From positions 1,057,534 through 1,121,533 of the forward strand of contig NZ_SOBT01000008.1 in NCBI RefSeq assembly GCF_004364935.1: a stretch of DNA of 64,000 bases. The letters run 5' to 3'. Positions within the stretch are counted from its first letter, which is position 1. The number at the start of each line of letters is the position of its first letter. This document shows positions 25,248 through 33,212 of this stretch, in pieces. Origin of the DNA: Panacagrimonas perspica (GTDB lineage: Bacteria > Pseudomonadota > Gammaproteobacteria > Nevskiales > Nevskiaceae). The notes under the pieces are model-generated. The model saw only the letters and a list, made by a program, of their open reading frames with translations. It did not search any database and had not been told where the DNA came from. The translations under genes were made by a program, and so were the position numbers.

Positions 25248-26581
25248 CAAGCGATCCCGGCCAGCGCCGGTGCCATCAGCTCAGCCCAGCGACGGTGCTG
25301 CGCGAGGAAGATGCCCTCGTCCTCGACGCGCGCACCGGAGCGCGACGGGTTGATGCCGAGCGCGCGGGCACGCTCATCGGGACCAGCGGTCTCGTGCGCC
25401 GCGCCGCGACTCATCTCGCTCCAGCGGATCACGCTGCCGTGCCGGCTGCCGCCGTGCGATTCCTCGAACTCGGTGAGGTCGTCGGGCGTCGCCATGCCGC
25501 TGGCGTTGAAGAAGTCCTCGTACTGGCGGATGCGATGCGCGCGTGCAGACCGCTCTTCGCCGATCGGTGCGAAGCAGAAGATCGTGACCTCCGTCCTGTC
25601 CACCGCCAGCGGCCGGAACATGCGGATCTGGCTGCTCATCTGGTCCATCAGGAACACGTTGGGATAGAGCAGCATGTTGCGCAGCCGGCCTACCGTCCAC
25701 GCCGCGCGCTCCGCGCCCATGTCGCGGGCGAGCTCCTCGCGCCGTGGCCACAGCGGGCGCGCTTCCGGGTTGCTCCAGTCAGACCAGATCATCGTGTGGC
25801 CGTTGCCGAGTTCGTAGAAGCCGCCCGCGGAGTTGGGGATTCCGCCCGCGTTCATCGCCCGGGTCTTCTCGCCCGCGGTCTTGGAGCGCGCACGCTGCTT
25901 CATCGTCGCGACGTAGTTCGCGTGCACCGATCCGACGTGATAGCCATCGACGCCGTTCTCGGCCTGCAGTTTCCAGTTGCCGGCGTAGGTGTACGTGGAG
26001 CGTCCCTTGAGGATCTCCACGCCGTTCGGTGCCTGGTCGACGACCATGTCGATGAAGGCCTTGGCGTCGGCGAGGTAATCGACCAGTGCAGGCGCAGCCT
26101 CGTTGAGCGTGCCGAACAGGAACCCGCGGTAGTTCTCGATGCGGACCTTGCGCAGGCCGAGCTTCTTCTTGTCGAAGCCGGGCGGATAGCCCGCACCGTT
26201 CTCCGCCATCGGCGCGGCCAGGTTTCCATCCAGGTCGAACGACCAGCCGTGGAACGGGCAGTTGTAGTCGCGTGCGCTCCCCTTGGACATGCGGCACAAC
26301 GTCGCCCCACGGTGCGTGCAGATGTTCACCAGGCAGTTCAACTGCCCGGACTCGTTGCGATTGACGATGACCGGGACGCGGCCGATCCAGCCCGTGATGT
26401 AGTCGCGCGGCTTCGCGAGCTGGCTCTCGTGTGCGAGGTACACCCACACCTTCTCCCAGATGTGCTTGAACTCCTGCTCGAAGAGTTGGGGACAGGTGAA
26501 GATGCGCCGGTCCACCAGGCGCACGCCGCCCTCGCCTTCGACGACGAGTGGGTCGGACTCGATGGAGCGCAGATCGTTCAT
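25247..26581 (-). CDS. Benzoate/toluate-type ring-hydroxylating dioxygenase, alpha subunit
   Basis: A 444-residue catalytic subunit closest in pattern to BenA and its toluate and chlorobenzoate relatives: HIWEKVWVYLAHESQL, Rieske motifs CTHRGATLCR and CPFHGWSF, and the iron site ENGVDGYHVGSVH. It lacks the naphthalene-class features of the other alpha subunit. The encoded enzyme should dihydroxylate an aromatic carboxylic acid. With a XylM-like enzyme 16 bases upstream and a PdxA-like enzyme downstream, the acid may come from a methyl-aromatic. No BenC-type reductase is present. Confidence 0.9.
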   Translation of the reverse strand: MNDLRSIESDPLVVEGEGGVRLVDRRIFTCPQLFEQEFKHIWEKVWVYLAHESQLAKPRDYITGWIGRVPVIVNRNESGQLNCLVNICTHRGATLCRMSKGSARDYNCPFHGWSFDLDGNLAAPMAENGAGYPPGFDKKKLGLRKVRIENYRGFLFGTLNEAAPALVDYLADAKAFIDMVVDQAPNGVEILKGRSTYTYAGNWKLQAENGVDGYHVGSVHANYVATMKQRARSKTAGEKTRAMNAGGIPNSAGGFYELGNGHTMIWSDWSNPEARPLWPRREELARDMGAERAAWTVGRLRNMLLYPNVFLMDQMSSQIRMFRPLAVDRTEVTIFCFAPIGEERSARAHRIRQYEDFFNASGMATPDDLTEFEESHGGSRHGSVIRWSEMSRGAAHETAGPDERARALGINPSRSGARVEDEGIFLAQHRRWAELMAPALAGIA

Positions 26582-26597
26582 GCACGGCTCCGCTGGG

Positions 26598-27734
26598 TCA
26601 GGCGCGCGCCGTGACGGATGCGGTCGCGGCGCCGCCGTCCTCGAGCCAGAGCGGCCATCCGGCGCGCGCATTGGCGGCCATCGCGAGCTTGCGCTCGGCC
26701 GGCGTCGCGAAACGGCGGTCCCAATCGCGCAGCCGAGGCTTTGCGACCCATGCGAACCAAAGCGGCGGCACCAGTCCCAGCAGGAAGCACAGGAACAGCG
26801 AAGGCATCTGCGGCGCCTGCGGTTCCGGTGGCAGCTCGTAGAACCGTCGATAACTGTCCAGATGGTGGTGGATGTGGTTCGTGATCTCCACGCCCAGCGG
26901 ACGCACGACCGGCCCCAGGTGATTCCACGCGTGATGCAGCTGCACCGGCGCCCCTTCGACGCGCAGCAGGCCGTAGTGCTGGAAGTAGTTGAATCCCTCG
27001 ACGAGCGCCTTGCCGATGAACATCGCGCCCATGCAGATCAAGGCCGCCACCGGCCCCGCGAAGACCGCGCACAAGCCGGGTGGCAGTGCGAGCAGCGCGA
27101 GTTGCTGCCACAAGCGATTGCGCAAGCTCCATGCGCTGCGACCGCTGCGACGCAGATTACCGGCCTCGCAGCGCACGGCATCCGCGTAGGAGCCGAAAGT
27201 GGCGCGCCACACGAAGGTGTAGAGGATCTCGCCCCGATACGGTGTATCGCAGTCGCGCGGCGTATCCAGGTGGATGTGATGCGTCAGCACGTGGCCGACG
27301 TCACGGTTCGGATCACCGTAGAACGTGCTCGCAAGCTGGGCCATGCGGCGCGGAAACCAGTGGCGCCGATGCATCAGCTCATGCGCCACCGGCAGGTTGG
27401 GTACCGCACTGAGCCAACCGAGCGACAGCAGGCTGCCGACGATCTGCGATGCGGCGCCCGGGCCGGTCAGCGGGTTCAGTCCGCGTTGGACGGAGGCAGC
27501 GAACGCAGCGTAGAGCGCAACGATCAGCGCCACGTGCAAATACAGCGCGAGATCCGCCAGGAATGGAACGACGCGGTGCCGCCGCGCCTCGTCGCGTGGG
27601 AGTACCACGTCGAACAGCAGCAGCACCGGAAACGTCGCGAGTCCCAGCCACACCGCGTTGCCGCCGATCAGGAACCCGATCACTCCGCACAGCGTCGTCG
27701 CCGGGACCAGGTAGTAGCGCAGGGTATCCAGCAT
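26598..27734 (-). CDS. XylM-like membrane methyl hydroxylase (AlkB superfamily)
   Basis: A 378-residue integral-membrane di-iron monooxygenase. Histidine boxes are HELMHRR, HVLTHHIHLDTPRD, NYFQHYGLL and NHIHHHLDS, the pattern of xylene and cymene methyl-hydroxylases, not of alkane enzymes such as the alkB at 9886. ATG at 27734 follows GGAGG by five bases. It is the first gene of the minus-strand block that continues with the benzoate-type dioxygenase. The electron-transfer partner (XylA-type) is missing. Substrate is inferred: toluene, xylenes, cymene or a methylnaphthalene. Confidence 0.87.
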   Translation of the reverse strand: MLDTLRYYLVPATTLCGVIGFLIGGNAVWLGLATFPVLLLFDVVLPRDEARRHRVVPFLADLALYLHVALIVALYAAFAASVQRGLNPLTGPGAASQIVGSLLSLGWLSAVPNLPVAHELMHRRHWFPRRMAQLASTFYGDPNRDVGHVLTHHIHLDTPRDCDTPYRGEILYTFVWRATFGSYADAVRCEAGNLRRSGRSAWSLRNRLWQQLALLALPPGLCAVFAGPVAALICMGAMFIGKALVEGFNYFQHYGLLRVEGAPVQLHHAWNHLGPVVRPLGVEITNHIHHHLDSYRRFYELPPEPQAPQMPSLFLCFLLGLVPPLWFAWVAKPRLRDWDRRFATPAERKLAMAANARAGWPLWLEDGGAATASVTARA

Positions 27735-27948
27735 CGTGCCTCCAGGGCCGCGTGTTCTTCGTTGTCGTCGCACAGCGACCACAGGCATCGATGTGCCCTG
27801 TGATTCGCCAAGCTTGCGCACGCTGGATAGACAGCTCAACGAGAAGCGATGCTGCCGATCCAGGCGTCCCGACGTCCGCTGCGTCATGGCGTGATCAGAA
27901 TGGTGCTGCACCCTTGGAGGGTCCAATACTATTTATCCGGCCCCACCG

Positions 27949-27963
27949 ATACTGATGTAGCAT
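27949..27963. promoter_or_regulatory. LysR-type binding site, ATAC-N7-GCAT
   Basis: The gap between the divergent LysR gene and the xylM-like gene has one imperfect palindrome, ATAC-N7-GCAT, one base off the ATAC-N7-GTAT site of CatR/BenM-type regulators. It lies 39 bases upstream of the LysR start, typical for an autoregulatory recognition site. Confidence 0.4.
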
Positions 27964-28001
27964 CGCCGCCGAAATGAGCGACTGCCCAGGGTGATCCGGC
28001 G

Positions 28002-28943
28002 ATGCGCGTGAACGCCATCGAGATGCGTCTTCTGCGCGATTTCGTCGCCGTCGTCGAGCAGAAAAGTTTTCGCGGGGCCGCGTTGAAGCTGCATGTCTCG
28101 CAGCCTCCGCTCACCCGACACATCCAGCAGCTCGAAGAGGCCTTGGGCACGAAGCTGCTCATCCGCAACGCGCGCGGCGTCGAGCTGACCGATGCCGGCG
28201 CGATTTACTACGAAGACGCCAAGAACATCCTGGCGCTCAATGCGCAGGCCGCGGAACGGGCACTTCTCGCGGGACAAGGACAGGTGGGGCGTATCGACAT
28301 CGGCGTGTTCGGATCCGCGATGTTCGACACCATCCCGAGGATCATCCGGGCGTTTCGCGCGCGCCATCCTCGTGTCGAAGTCGCGATGCACAACCTGGAT
28401 CGGGACAGTCAGACCCGGGCGCTGAGGGATCGACGAATCTCGGTCGCGTTCAATCGTCTCTTCGCCGATGAACCCGACCTTCGGCGGGAAGTCGTCCAGA
28501 CGGAGCGGCTTCATTTCGCGCTGCCGGCTCATCATCCGCTGGCAGCCCGCGCGGAACTGGGCCTGAAGGATGTGGTGGATCAGACCCTGATCCTTTATCC
28601 GCACATTTCCAGACCGAGCTTCGCCGACTACGTGCTGCGATTGTTCCACCAGCTTGGAATCCAGCCCGGCACCATCCACGAGGTCGACGACCTGATGACG
28701 GCGCTTTCGATGGTTGCAAGTGGATTCGGCGTCACGCTGGCAACCGATTCGGCGTGCAACCTGAGGCTGCCTGGCATTCACTACGCTCCGATCCGCAAGG
28801 CGGACAAAGCGGAGTTGGATCTCACGATCGTCTACCGCGCGGGCGACTCTTCGACGTTGCTCGCAGCCTTCCTCGAAGTGGTGCGCGGGCTCTCCGCGGA
28901 GCAGCGCTCATCGGCGAGACGATCCCGTCGAAAATTCAGATAG
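28002..28943 (+). CDS. LysR-type regulator, CatR/BenM subgroup
   Basis: A 313-residue LysR regulator with HTH at about 8-65 (LRDFVAVVEQKSFRGAALKL, VSQPPLTRHIQQLEEALGTKLL) and effector domain from about 95. BenM/CatR-like features include YYEDAKNILALN and RRISVAFNRLF. It is divergent from the xylM-benAB-pdxA-like genes, which makes it their likely activator, perhaps with an aromatic acid or muconate as ligand. ATG at 28002 or 28023 are both possible. Confidence 0.88.
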   Translation: MRVNAIEMRLLRDFVAVVEQKSFRGAALKLHVSQPPLTRHIQQLEEALGTKLLIRNARGVELTDAGAIYYEDAKNILALNAQAAERALLAGQGQVGRIDIGVFGSAMFDTIPRIIRAFRARHPRVEVAMHNLDRDSQTRALRDRRISVAFNRLFADEPDLRREVVQTERLHFALPAHHPLAARAELGLKDVVDQTLILYPHISRPSFADYVLRLFHQLGIQPGTIHEVDDLMTALSMVASGFGVTLATDSACNLRLPGIHYAPIRKADKAELDLTIVYRAGDSSTLLAAFLEVVRGLSAEQRSSARRSRRKFR

Positions 28944-29064
28944 GACTGATCGCAGGCGCCGCAGTACTGCTCGCCCTGTCGGCGAACATCGGACCCGGTC
29001 GCTTCCTCGAGGTGCAAGCTGTCCACAGGGCGGAACTGACCACCGCTCGAATTGCGCGCGATCC

Positions 29065-29580
29065 CTAGCGCTGCGTCCCGCTGCCCGGACGAGCGGCTCG
29101 CATCTGCCCGTCCGTCACAGGAGCTGGCCGGTTTCCTTTCGTGTTCTGCTTCTGCCTGCTCGCGAGGACCCGGTGCAAGTTGATCTCGATCCAATCCGCC
29201 AGCGAGCGGACCTTCACCGCAGCTTCCACTCCGAGGTCGGTCAGGCTGTACTCGACATGCGGTGGAACGACGTTGAAAGCCACGCGATGTATCAGGCCGT
29301 CGGTCTCAAGCCACTGCAAGGTCTGCGTCAACATCCGCTCGCTGACGCCGCCGACGGAGCGGCGCAGTTCGCTGAATCGATGAGTTCTGCCTTGCAGGAC
29401 GATGAGAATGAGAACGCCCCAGCGACTGGTCACGTGTTTGAGAACTTCCTGCGAGGGACACTCCTGAGACAACACGTGGCCGCGTTGCGCGGAGAGCACG
29501 GTGCCCGGCCGTGATTGTTTTCGGGCGAGGTATGGGGAGGCAGAAGGTAGGACGGATTTAGAGCTGGTACTTACTTTCAT
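29065..29580 (-). CDS. HxlR-family regulator
   Basis: A 171-residue regulator with an HxlR winged helix (about 40-130): CPSQEVLKHVTSRWGVLIL, RFSELRRSVGGVSERMLTQTL and the LTDLG wing. ATG at 29580 is chosen since the upstream extension reads out of character and overlaps the divergent FadL gene's leader. Many HxlR proteins sense quinones or electrophiles through a cysteine near the N-terminus; this one has a Cys in SQECPS. It is divergent from the FadL-type channel gene, its probable target. Confidence 0.85.
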   Translation of the reverse strand: MKVSTSSKSVLPSASPYLARKQSRPGTVLSAQRGHVLSQECPSQEVLKHVTSRWGVLILIVLQGRTHRFSELRRSVGGVSERMLTQTLQWLETDGLIHRVAFNVVPPHVEYSLTDLGVEAAVKVRSLADWIEINLHRVLASRQKQNTKGNRPAPVTDGQMRAARPGSGTQR

Positions 29581-29588
29581 GTACGTAC
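29567..29588. promoter_or_regulatory. HxlR operator candidate, GTACTTAC-N6-GTACGTAC
   Basis: Two near-identical GTAC-based half sites are separated by six bases and overlap the HxlR start codon. HxlR proteins bind GTAC-containing repeats in their own promoters, so autorepression is likely. Confidence 0.45.
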
Positions 29589-29683
29589 TTCCGAAAAGTG
29601 CGTGCCGATCGTAGATTCCGCGCCGCACCCAGTGCAACGCGAAACACGGGGCATCCTTTCCGACAAACCTCTCCGTATCCGAC

Positions 29684-31024
29684 ATGAGCAGCAATGCGCG
29701 ATTCCTTGGCCGCACCGTCGTCGTTGCTTCACTGCTCGTCAGTGTCTTGATCTCGCGCCCCGTAAATGCGGGCGGTGGCTACTTCATCCTGGGATACGGT
29801 CCGATGGCGGGCCAGTCGGCCGGGACATCGACGGCGATCGGCTTCGACAGCTTCGCGGGCGCCAGCAATCCCGCCAAGTTGTCGATGACGAACGATCGGC
29901 TGGATCTTGACGTCATCCTGTTCAATCCTTATCGCCGGATCTCGCGTTCCGGAGCGGAGGATGCCGATTACGACTTCACGGCCACCAGCAAGAACTCGCT
30001 CTTCGTCCTGCCCGAAGCAGGCTATTCCCATCGGCTCAATGACCGCCTCAGCTTGGGTATCTCGCTGTACGGCAACGGCGGTCTGAACACCGAGTACCAC
30101 GGTGACACCGGCGTGCCGGGCAGCAACCGGAATCCTGACGCGTGCGGCGAGCAGCCGGGCAATTTCTTCGGCGGCTGCGGAAGGCTCGGCTTCGATCTGT
30201 CTCAGGTCATTCTCGCGCCGACGCTCGCCTGGACGATCTCGGACCGATACAGCTTTGGCATCACCCCGCTGCTGGCGTTCCAGCAATTCAAGGCGTACGG
30301 CCTGCAGGCATTCCAGGCGATCTCCGCCAGTCCAACCCACGTGACCAACCAGGGCTACGCTCGTTCATTCGGCGCCGGCGCGCGCGTGGGCCTGTTCGGA
30401 CGCGTGACGCCTTGGCTGGACGTCGGAGCCGCGTATTCCACCAAGGTATTTTTTCAGGACTTCGACGAATACCGCGGCCTGATCGCGGACTACGGTTCCT
30501 TCGATATTCCTGCGAACTTCAGCGTCGGCTTCGGGCTCAGGCCGGGGGGCGGCGTGACCATCGGCGGTGACGTGCAGCGCATTTTCTTCAACAACATTCC
30601 GGCGCTCGCCAATGGTGTGTCCAACTCGGTGAGCGACCCGCCCAACGATCCCTTCGGTTCCCGCAATGGCACCGGCTTTCACTGGGACAATGTCACCACC
30701 TATCGCTTGGCATTTGCGTGGACTGCCACCGAGCGGTTGACGCTGCGGTTCGGCGGTGCGTTCGGGCATCACCCCACCAACGGAAATGATGCGAATTCGA
30801 CCAGCCTCAATCTCTTCGCACCAAACGCAAAATGGCAGGGGACCGTGGGCGGAAGTTGGGCGCTCTCGGCGTCTAGCGAAGTCCACGCCGCGTATGGCCG
30901 GTACATGGTCAGCGACATCGACGGAGATTCAGCTACAGCCGCACTCGGCATTGGCGGCAAGGAGTCGATCGACCCTCACGTCAACACGCTCCTCATTGGG
31001 TATTCCCATCACATTAGAAAATAG
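29684..31024 (+). CDS. FadL/TodX-family outer-membrane hydrocarbon channel
   Basis: A 446-residue beta-barrel protein with an N-terminal signal peptide (about 1-29, cut after VNA). The start of the mature protein, GGGYFILGYGPMAGQSAG, is a glycine-rich hatch region like that of OmpP1/FadL proteins, followed by alternating amphipathic strands and a C-terminal strand LIGYSHHIRK. TodX/XylN relatives let aromatics cross the outer membrane. It stands alone on the plus strand, divergent from the HxlR gene, between the two aromatic gene groups. Confidence 0.85.
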   Translation: MSSNARFLGRTVVVASLLVSVLISRPVNAGGGYFILGYGPMAGQSAGTSTAIGFDSFAGASNPAKLSMTNDRLDLDVILFNPYRRISRSGAEDADYDFTATSKNSLFVLPEAGYSHRLNDRLSLGISLYGNGGLNTEYHGDTGVPGSNRNPDACGEQPGNFFGGCGRLGFDLSQVILAPTLAWTISDRYSFGITPLLAFQQFKAYGLQAFQAISASPTHVTNQGYARSFGAGARVGLFGRVTPWLDVGAAYSTKVFFQDFDEYRGLIADYGSFDIPANFSVGFGLRPGGGVTIGGDVQRIFFNNIPALANGVSNSVSDPPNDPFGSRNGTGFHWDNVTTYRLAFAWTATERLTLRFGGAFGHHPTNGNDANSTSLNLFAPNAKWQGTVGGSWALSASSEVHAAYGRYMVSDIDGDSATAALGIGGKESIDPHVNTLLIGYSHHIRK

Positions 31025-31236
31025 CAGCGAGGCAATTTCCACGGCGCAGCGATTAGGAACCGGCCCTGGACCAAACGGGTGATTTCCGCCCGCGACGCGC
31101 AGGCGAAGGGGTCGACGGCTGGAACGGACTGATTTCCGCTGTTGTCTACTTTCGATAAGGGCAAGTTATCGAGCATCCACGCGGCGTCGCTGACCTAAAT
31201 CTGCGTCGAAGACAGGCAGCGGTACAGCACCTGTCC
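31025..31236. other. Convergent intergenic region
   Basis: These 210 bases lie between the ends of the FadL-type and SDR genes. The phrase TGATTTCCGC occurs twice (about 31080 and 31130). No clear terminator or gene is visible. Confidence 0.4.
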
Positions 31237-32013
31237 TCAGGTCAGCAGCACGACATGCGCGGCATCGACTGGCAACACTGCGCCGTTGATGTAGGACGAC
31301 GCGCCGCTCGCGAGGAGCAGTAGCGCGCCGTCCAATTCGTCGACGTTCCCCGCCCGCTTCGGCGGCAGGCCAGCCTGGATCGCCTTGCCTGCGTCAGTTG
31401 CAAACACGTCGGCCGACATCTCGGTGTGAAAGTAGCCGGGCGCGATCGCGTTGCATCGGATCCCGTGATCGAGCAAGTCAGCCGCCGTCTGCTTCGTGAG
31501 GTGGTTGAGGGCTGCCTTGACGCATCCGTAGGGTGTAAGGCCTCGCATCACGCCCATGCCCGTGATGGAGCTGATGTTGACGATGACGCCCGGCTTCTTC
31601 GCCTCGATGAGGCGCCGACTGAACTCCTGCGTCATCCGCATCGTCCCGGTCATGTTGACGTTGATCAGGTTCTGCCAACTGTCCTCGTCGATCGTCGGAA
31701 TGGTTTCGAAGCTCAGCTGACCCGCGTTGTTGATCAGCACGTCAATCAGGCCAAATGCCTTAGTTGCGGCCTCGAACCCTTCGGTCACGCTCTTGCGATC
31801 GGCGATGTCGATCTGGACGGCTGATGCATGTCCTCCCTTGCCGCGGATGTCGGTGGCGACCTTCTCGATTCGATCGATACGTCGCGCCGCGCAGATCACT
31901 TTCGCGCCGGCCTTAGCCAACGTGCGGGCGAAGCGATCTCCCATCCCTGACGCGGCGCCGGTCACCAGCGCCACGCGTCCCTTCATCGAGAACAACTCGG
32001 CAATCTCATTCAT
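31237..32013 (-). CDS. Short-chain dehydrogenase/reductase
   Basis: A 258-residue classical SDR: TGAASGMGDRFA (about 17-28) for NAD(P), NNAG near 97, catalytic Ser in ISSITGMG and YGCVKAALN (YxxxK). An Asp/Arg choice after the second strand (CAARRIDR) suggests NADP. It is not in the aromatic operon and ends the island. It may act on an alcohol from alkane or aromatic oxidation, but nothing fixes the substrate. Confidence 0.85.
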   Translation of the reverse strand: MNEIAELFSMKGRVALVTGAASGMGDRFARTLAKAGAKVICAARRIDRIEKVATDIRGKGGHASAVQIDIADRKSVTEGFEAATKAFGLIDVLINNAGQLSFETIPTIDEDSWQNLINVNMTGTMRMTQEFSRRLIEAKKPGVIVNISSITGMGVMRGLTPYGCVKAALNHLTKQTAADLLDHGIRCNAIAPGYFHTEMSADVFATDAGKAIQAGLPPKRAGNVDELDGALLLLASGASSYINGAVLPVDAAHVVLLT

Positions 32014-32030
32014 TGGAACGGTTCCTCTAG

Positions 32031-32170
32031 TTACTCGATGCCGCGGCGGGTGACGGAGTCGGCACGGGCACGCAGGACTTGCTGCCGCTGTTCGGCGGAC
32101 ACCTTGGGTGTCGAGAGCAGCAGGTGCTGTCGCACGTCGGAGACCTTGACCCGCTTGATGGTCGGTATCG
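32031..32170 (-). pseudogene. C-terminal fragment of an unidentified gene
   Basis: Just upstream of the SDR start, minus-strand codons read VSDVRQHLLLSTPKVSAEQR and end VTRRGIE before a stop at 32031. This looks like a real C-terminus, but no start or N-terminus exists because an AraC remnant abuts it on the other strand. I do not recognise the family. Confidence 0.3.
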
Positions 32171-32310
32171 GAGTGGTCACCGACGTCGCATTCGCCTTCG
32201 GCTTTAACGACCTTTCCCACTTCAGCCGCGTATTCAAAAAAGCCTTCACCGTCTCGCCGCAGAGATTCGCTGCGGACGTACGCTCGAGGATCTCCCGTCC
32301 AGAGCACTAG
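32165..32310 (+). pseudogene. AraC-family C-terminal HTH remnant
   Basis: The plus strand encodes VAFAFGFNDLSHFSRVFKKA and VSPQRFAADVRS, the second HTH and end of an AraC-family regulator, with a stop at 32310. Upstream of about 32165 the frame turns into Cys/Arg-rich nonsense, so the first 80 per cent of the gene is gone. Confidence 0.65.
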
Positions 32311-32384
32311 CAGCGCGACGAAACGACGCTGGGCGTATCCGGAGCGGCCGAGCACGCCATCGATGTGGCTGTAACCGACCCCCC

Positions 32385-32419
32385 AAAAAAAGGACGGCCG
32401 ATCGGGTGGCGACCGGCCG
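32385..32419 (-). terminator. Rho-independent terminator (minus strand)
   Basis: On the minus strand a 10-bp stem (CGGCCGGTCG/CGATCGGCCG, one G-U pair, loop CCACC) is followed by TCC and seven T. It lies 36 bases after the stop of the fragment at 32455, so minus-strand transcripts arriving here end. Confidence 0.7.
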
Positions 32420-32454
32420 CAGAGTCCGATGGAGGCAGACTAAAAACGTAAGAC

Positions 32455-32760
32455 TCAGACCGCTCCGAGGCGCGCGATGGCCGCCTGAGTCAGGAAGGTG
32501 TCATACACATTCTTCTCGCCGCCCTCAGCCTCGGATACTTCGTAACGGCTCTTGTAGCCACCCGAGATCTGTTTGACCTGATGGAATGCGGACATGCGGT
32601 TGGCCTGATAGTCGTAAAGGTGAACCTGCGTCCAGCTCCAATGCGGCTTTCCTTTGCGATCCAGATTGCTGACATCGCCTTGCACCTGAGGGCCAAAGCA
32701 CGGATCGATCTGCTTCCACAGCTGGCCGGCCGTCGCCCCGGTCCGATCTGTTGCGCAACG
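32455..32760 (-). pseudogene. C-terminal fragment of unknown gene before the terminator
   Basis: This frame reads well from about 32740 to its stop (for example LWKQIDPCFGPQVQGDVSNL, then GGYKSRYEVSEAEGGEKNVY) but has no sensible N-terminus; it overlaps, one frame off, the tail of the winged-helix gene at 32490-33053. I infer a fusion of two partial genes. I do not recognise the protein. Confidence 0.4.
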
Positions 32761-33053
32761 CGGCTGCGACGCGGTACCAACAGCAGATATTCCAGCCAGG
32801 CCGGCTGCGCTCGCCACCATGCCTCCCCATCAAGCGTGAGAGCCACTGACTCCCGGTCGCCGTCCTGGAAGCGCTTCAGTCGGTCCGTCTGCGACAGCCG
32901 AGTGATCGCGCCGTGCAGATCCGGCGCCCGTATTCCGTATTCGCTCCAGCGACGTTCGATAGCCCTGACATCGACCCGGCAGTCCACTGAAGCGTCCAAT
33001 TGACGCAGGACGTTGACCACCGCTAGTTCAGCACGGGTTTCCGACGCGTTCAC
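32490..33053 (-). CDS. Small winged-helix-like protein A, FNR-controlled, altered C-terminus
   Basis: The frame starts at GTG 33053 with GAGGAAG before it. Its first 105 residues (TRAELAVVNVLRQL, then RRWSEYGIRAPDLHGAITRL, then LTLDGEAWW and VPRRSRVAQQ) align without gaps to the protein at 52332-52847, so this is one of a paralogous pair. The helix-helix-wing pattern suggests a DNA-binding winged helix of an undescribed kind. After residue 105 the frame becomes Arg-rich and conflicts with the fragment at 32455, so the natural C-terminus has probably been lost or frameshifted. A perfect FNR box lies 80 bases upstream, shared with fixL. Confidence 0.6.
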   Translation of the reverse strand: MNASETRAELAVVNVLRQLDASVDCRVDVRAIERRWSEYGIRAPDLHGAITRLSQTDRLKRFQDGDRESVALTLDGEAWWRAQPAWLEYLLLVPRRSRVAQQIGPGRRPASCGSRSIRALALRCKAMSAIWIAKESRIGAGRRFTFTTIRPTACPHSIRSNRSRVATRAVTKYPRLRAARRMCMTPS

Positions 33054-33125
33054 GGTCTTCCTCTGTGGGCGGAGCCCAGGATTGGTTTTCGTGAACGAGG
33101 ATTGCGGTTGCGCTCCGGCCCCGCA

Positions 33126-33139
33126 TTGACGCAGGTCAA
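33126..33139. promoter_or_regulatory. FNR/Anr box TTGACGCAGGTCAA (divergent, fixL and protein A)
   Basis: A perfect TTGAC-N4-GTCAA site centred 80.5 bases from the fixL start and 79.5 from the divergent winged-helix gene. The 12-mer GACGCAGGTCAA is repeated in tandem directly after it, adding a spare half-site. Confidence 0.8.
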
Positions 33140-33212
33140 GACGCAGGTCAATCGGCCAAAACCGGTGACCGCAGCTTGCCAACCACGGCGACTGAAACGA
33201 TAGACTCATACC

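Noticed and set aside
32038-32164. N-terminal part of the 90-codon plus frame ahead of the AraC remnant
   Set aside because: Cys/Arg-rich and unlike any AraC protein; the opposite strand reads better as another fragment.
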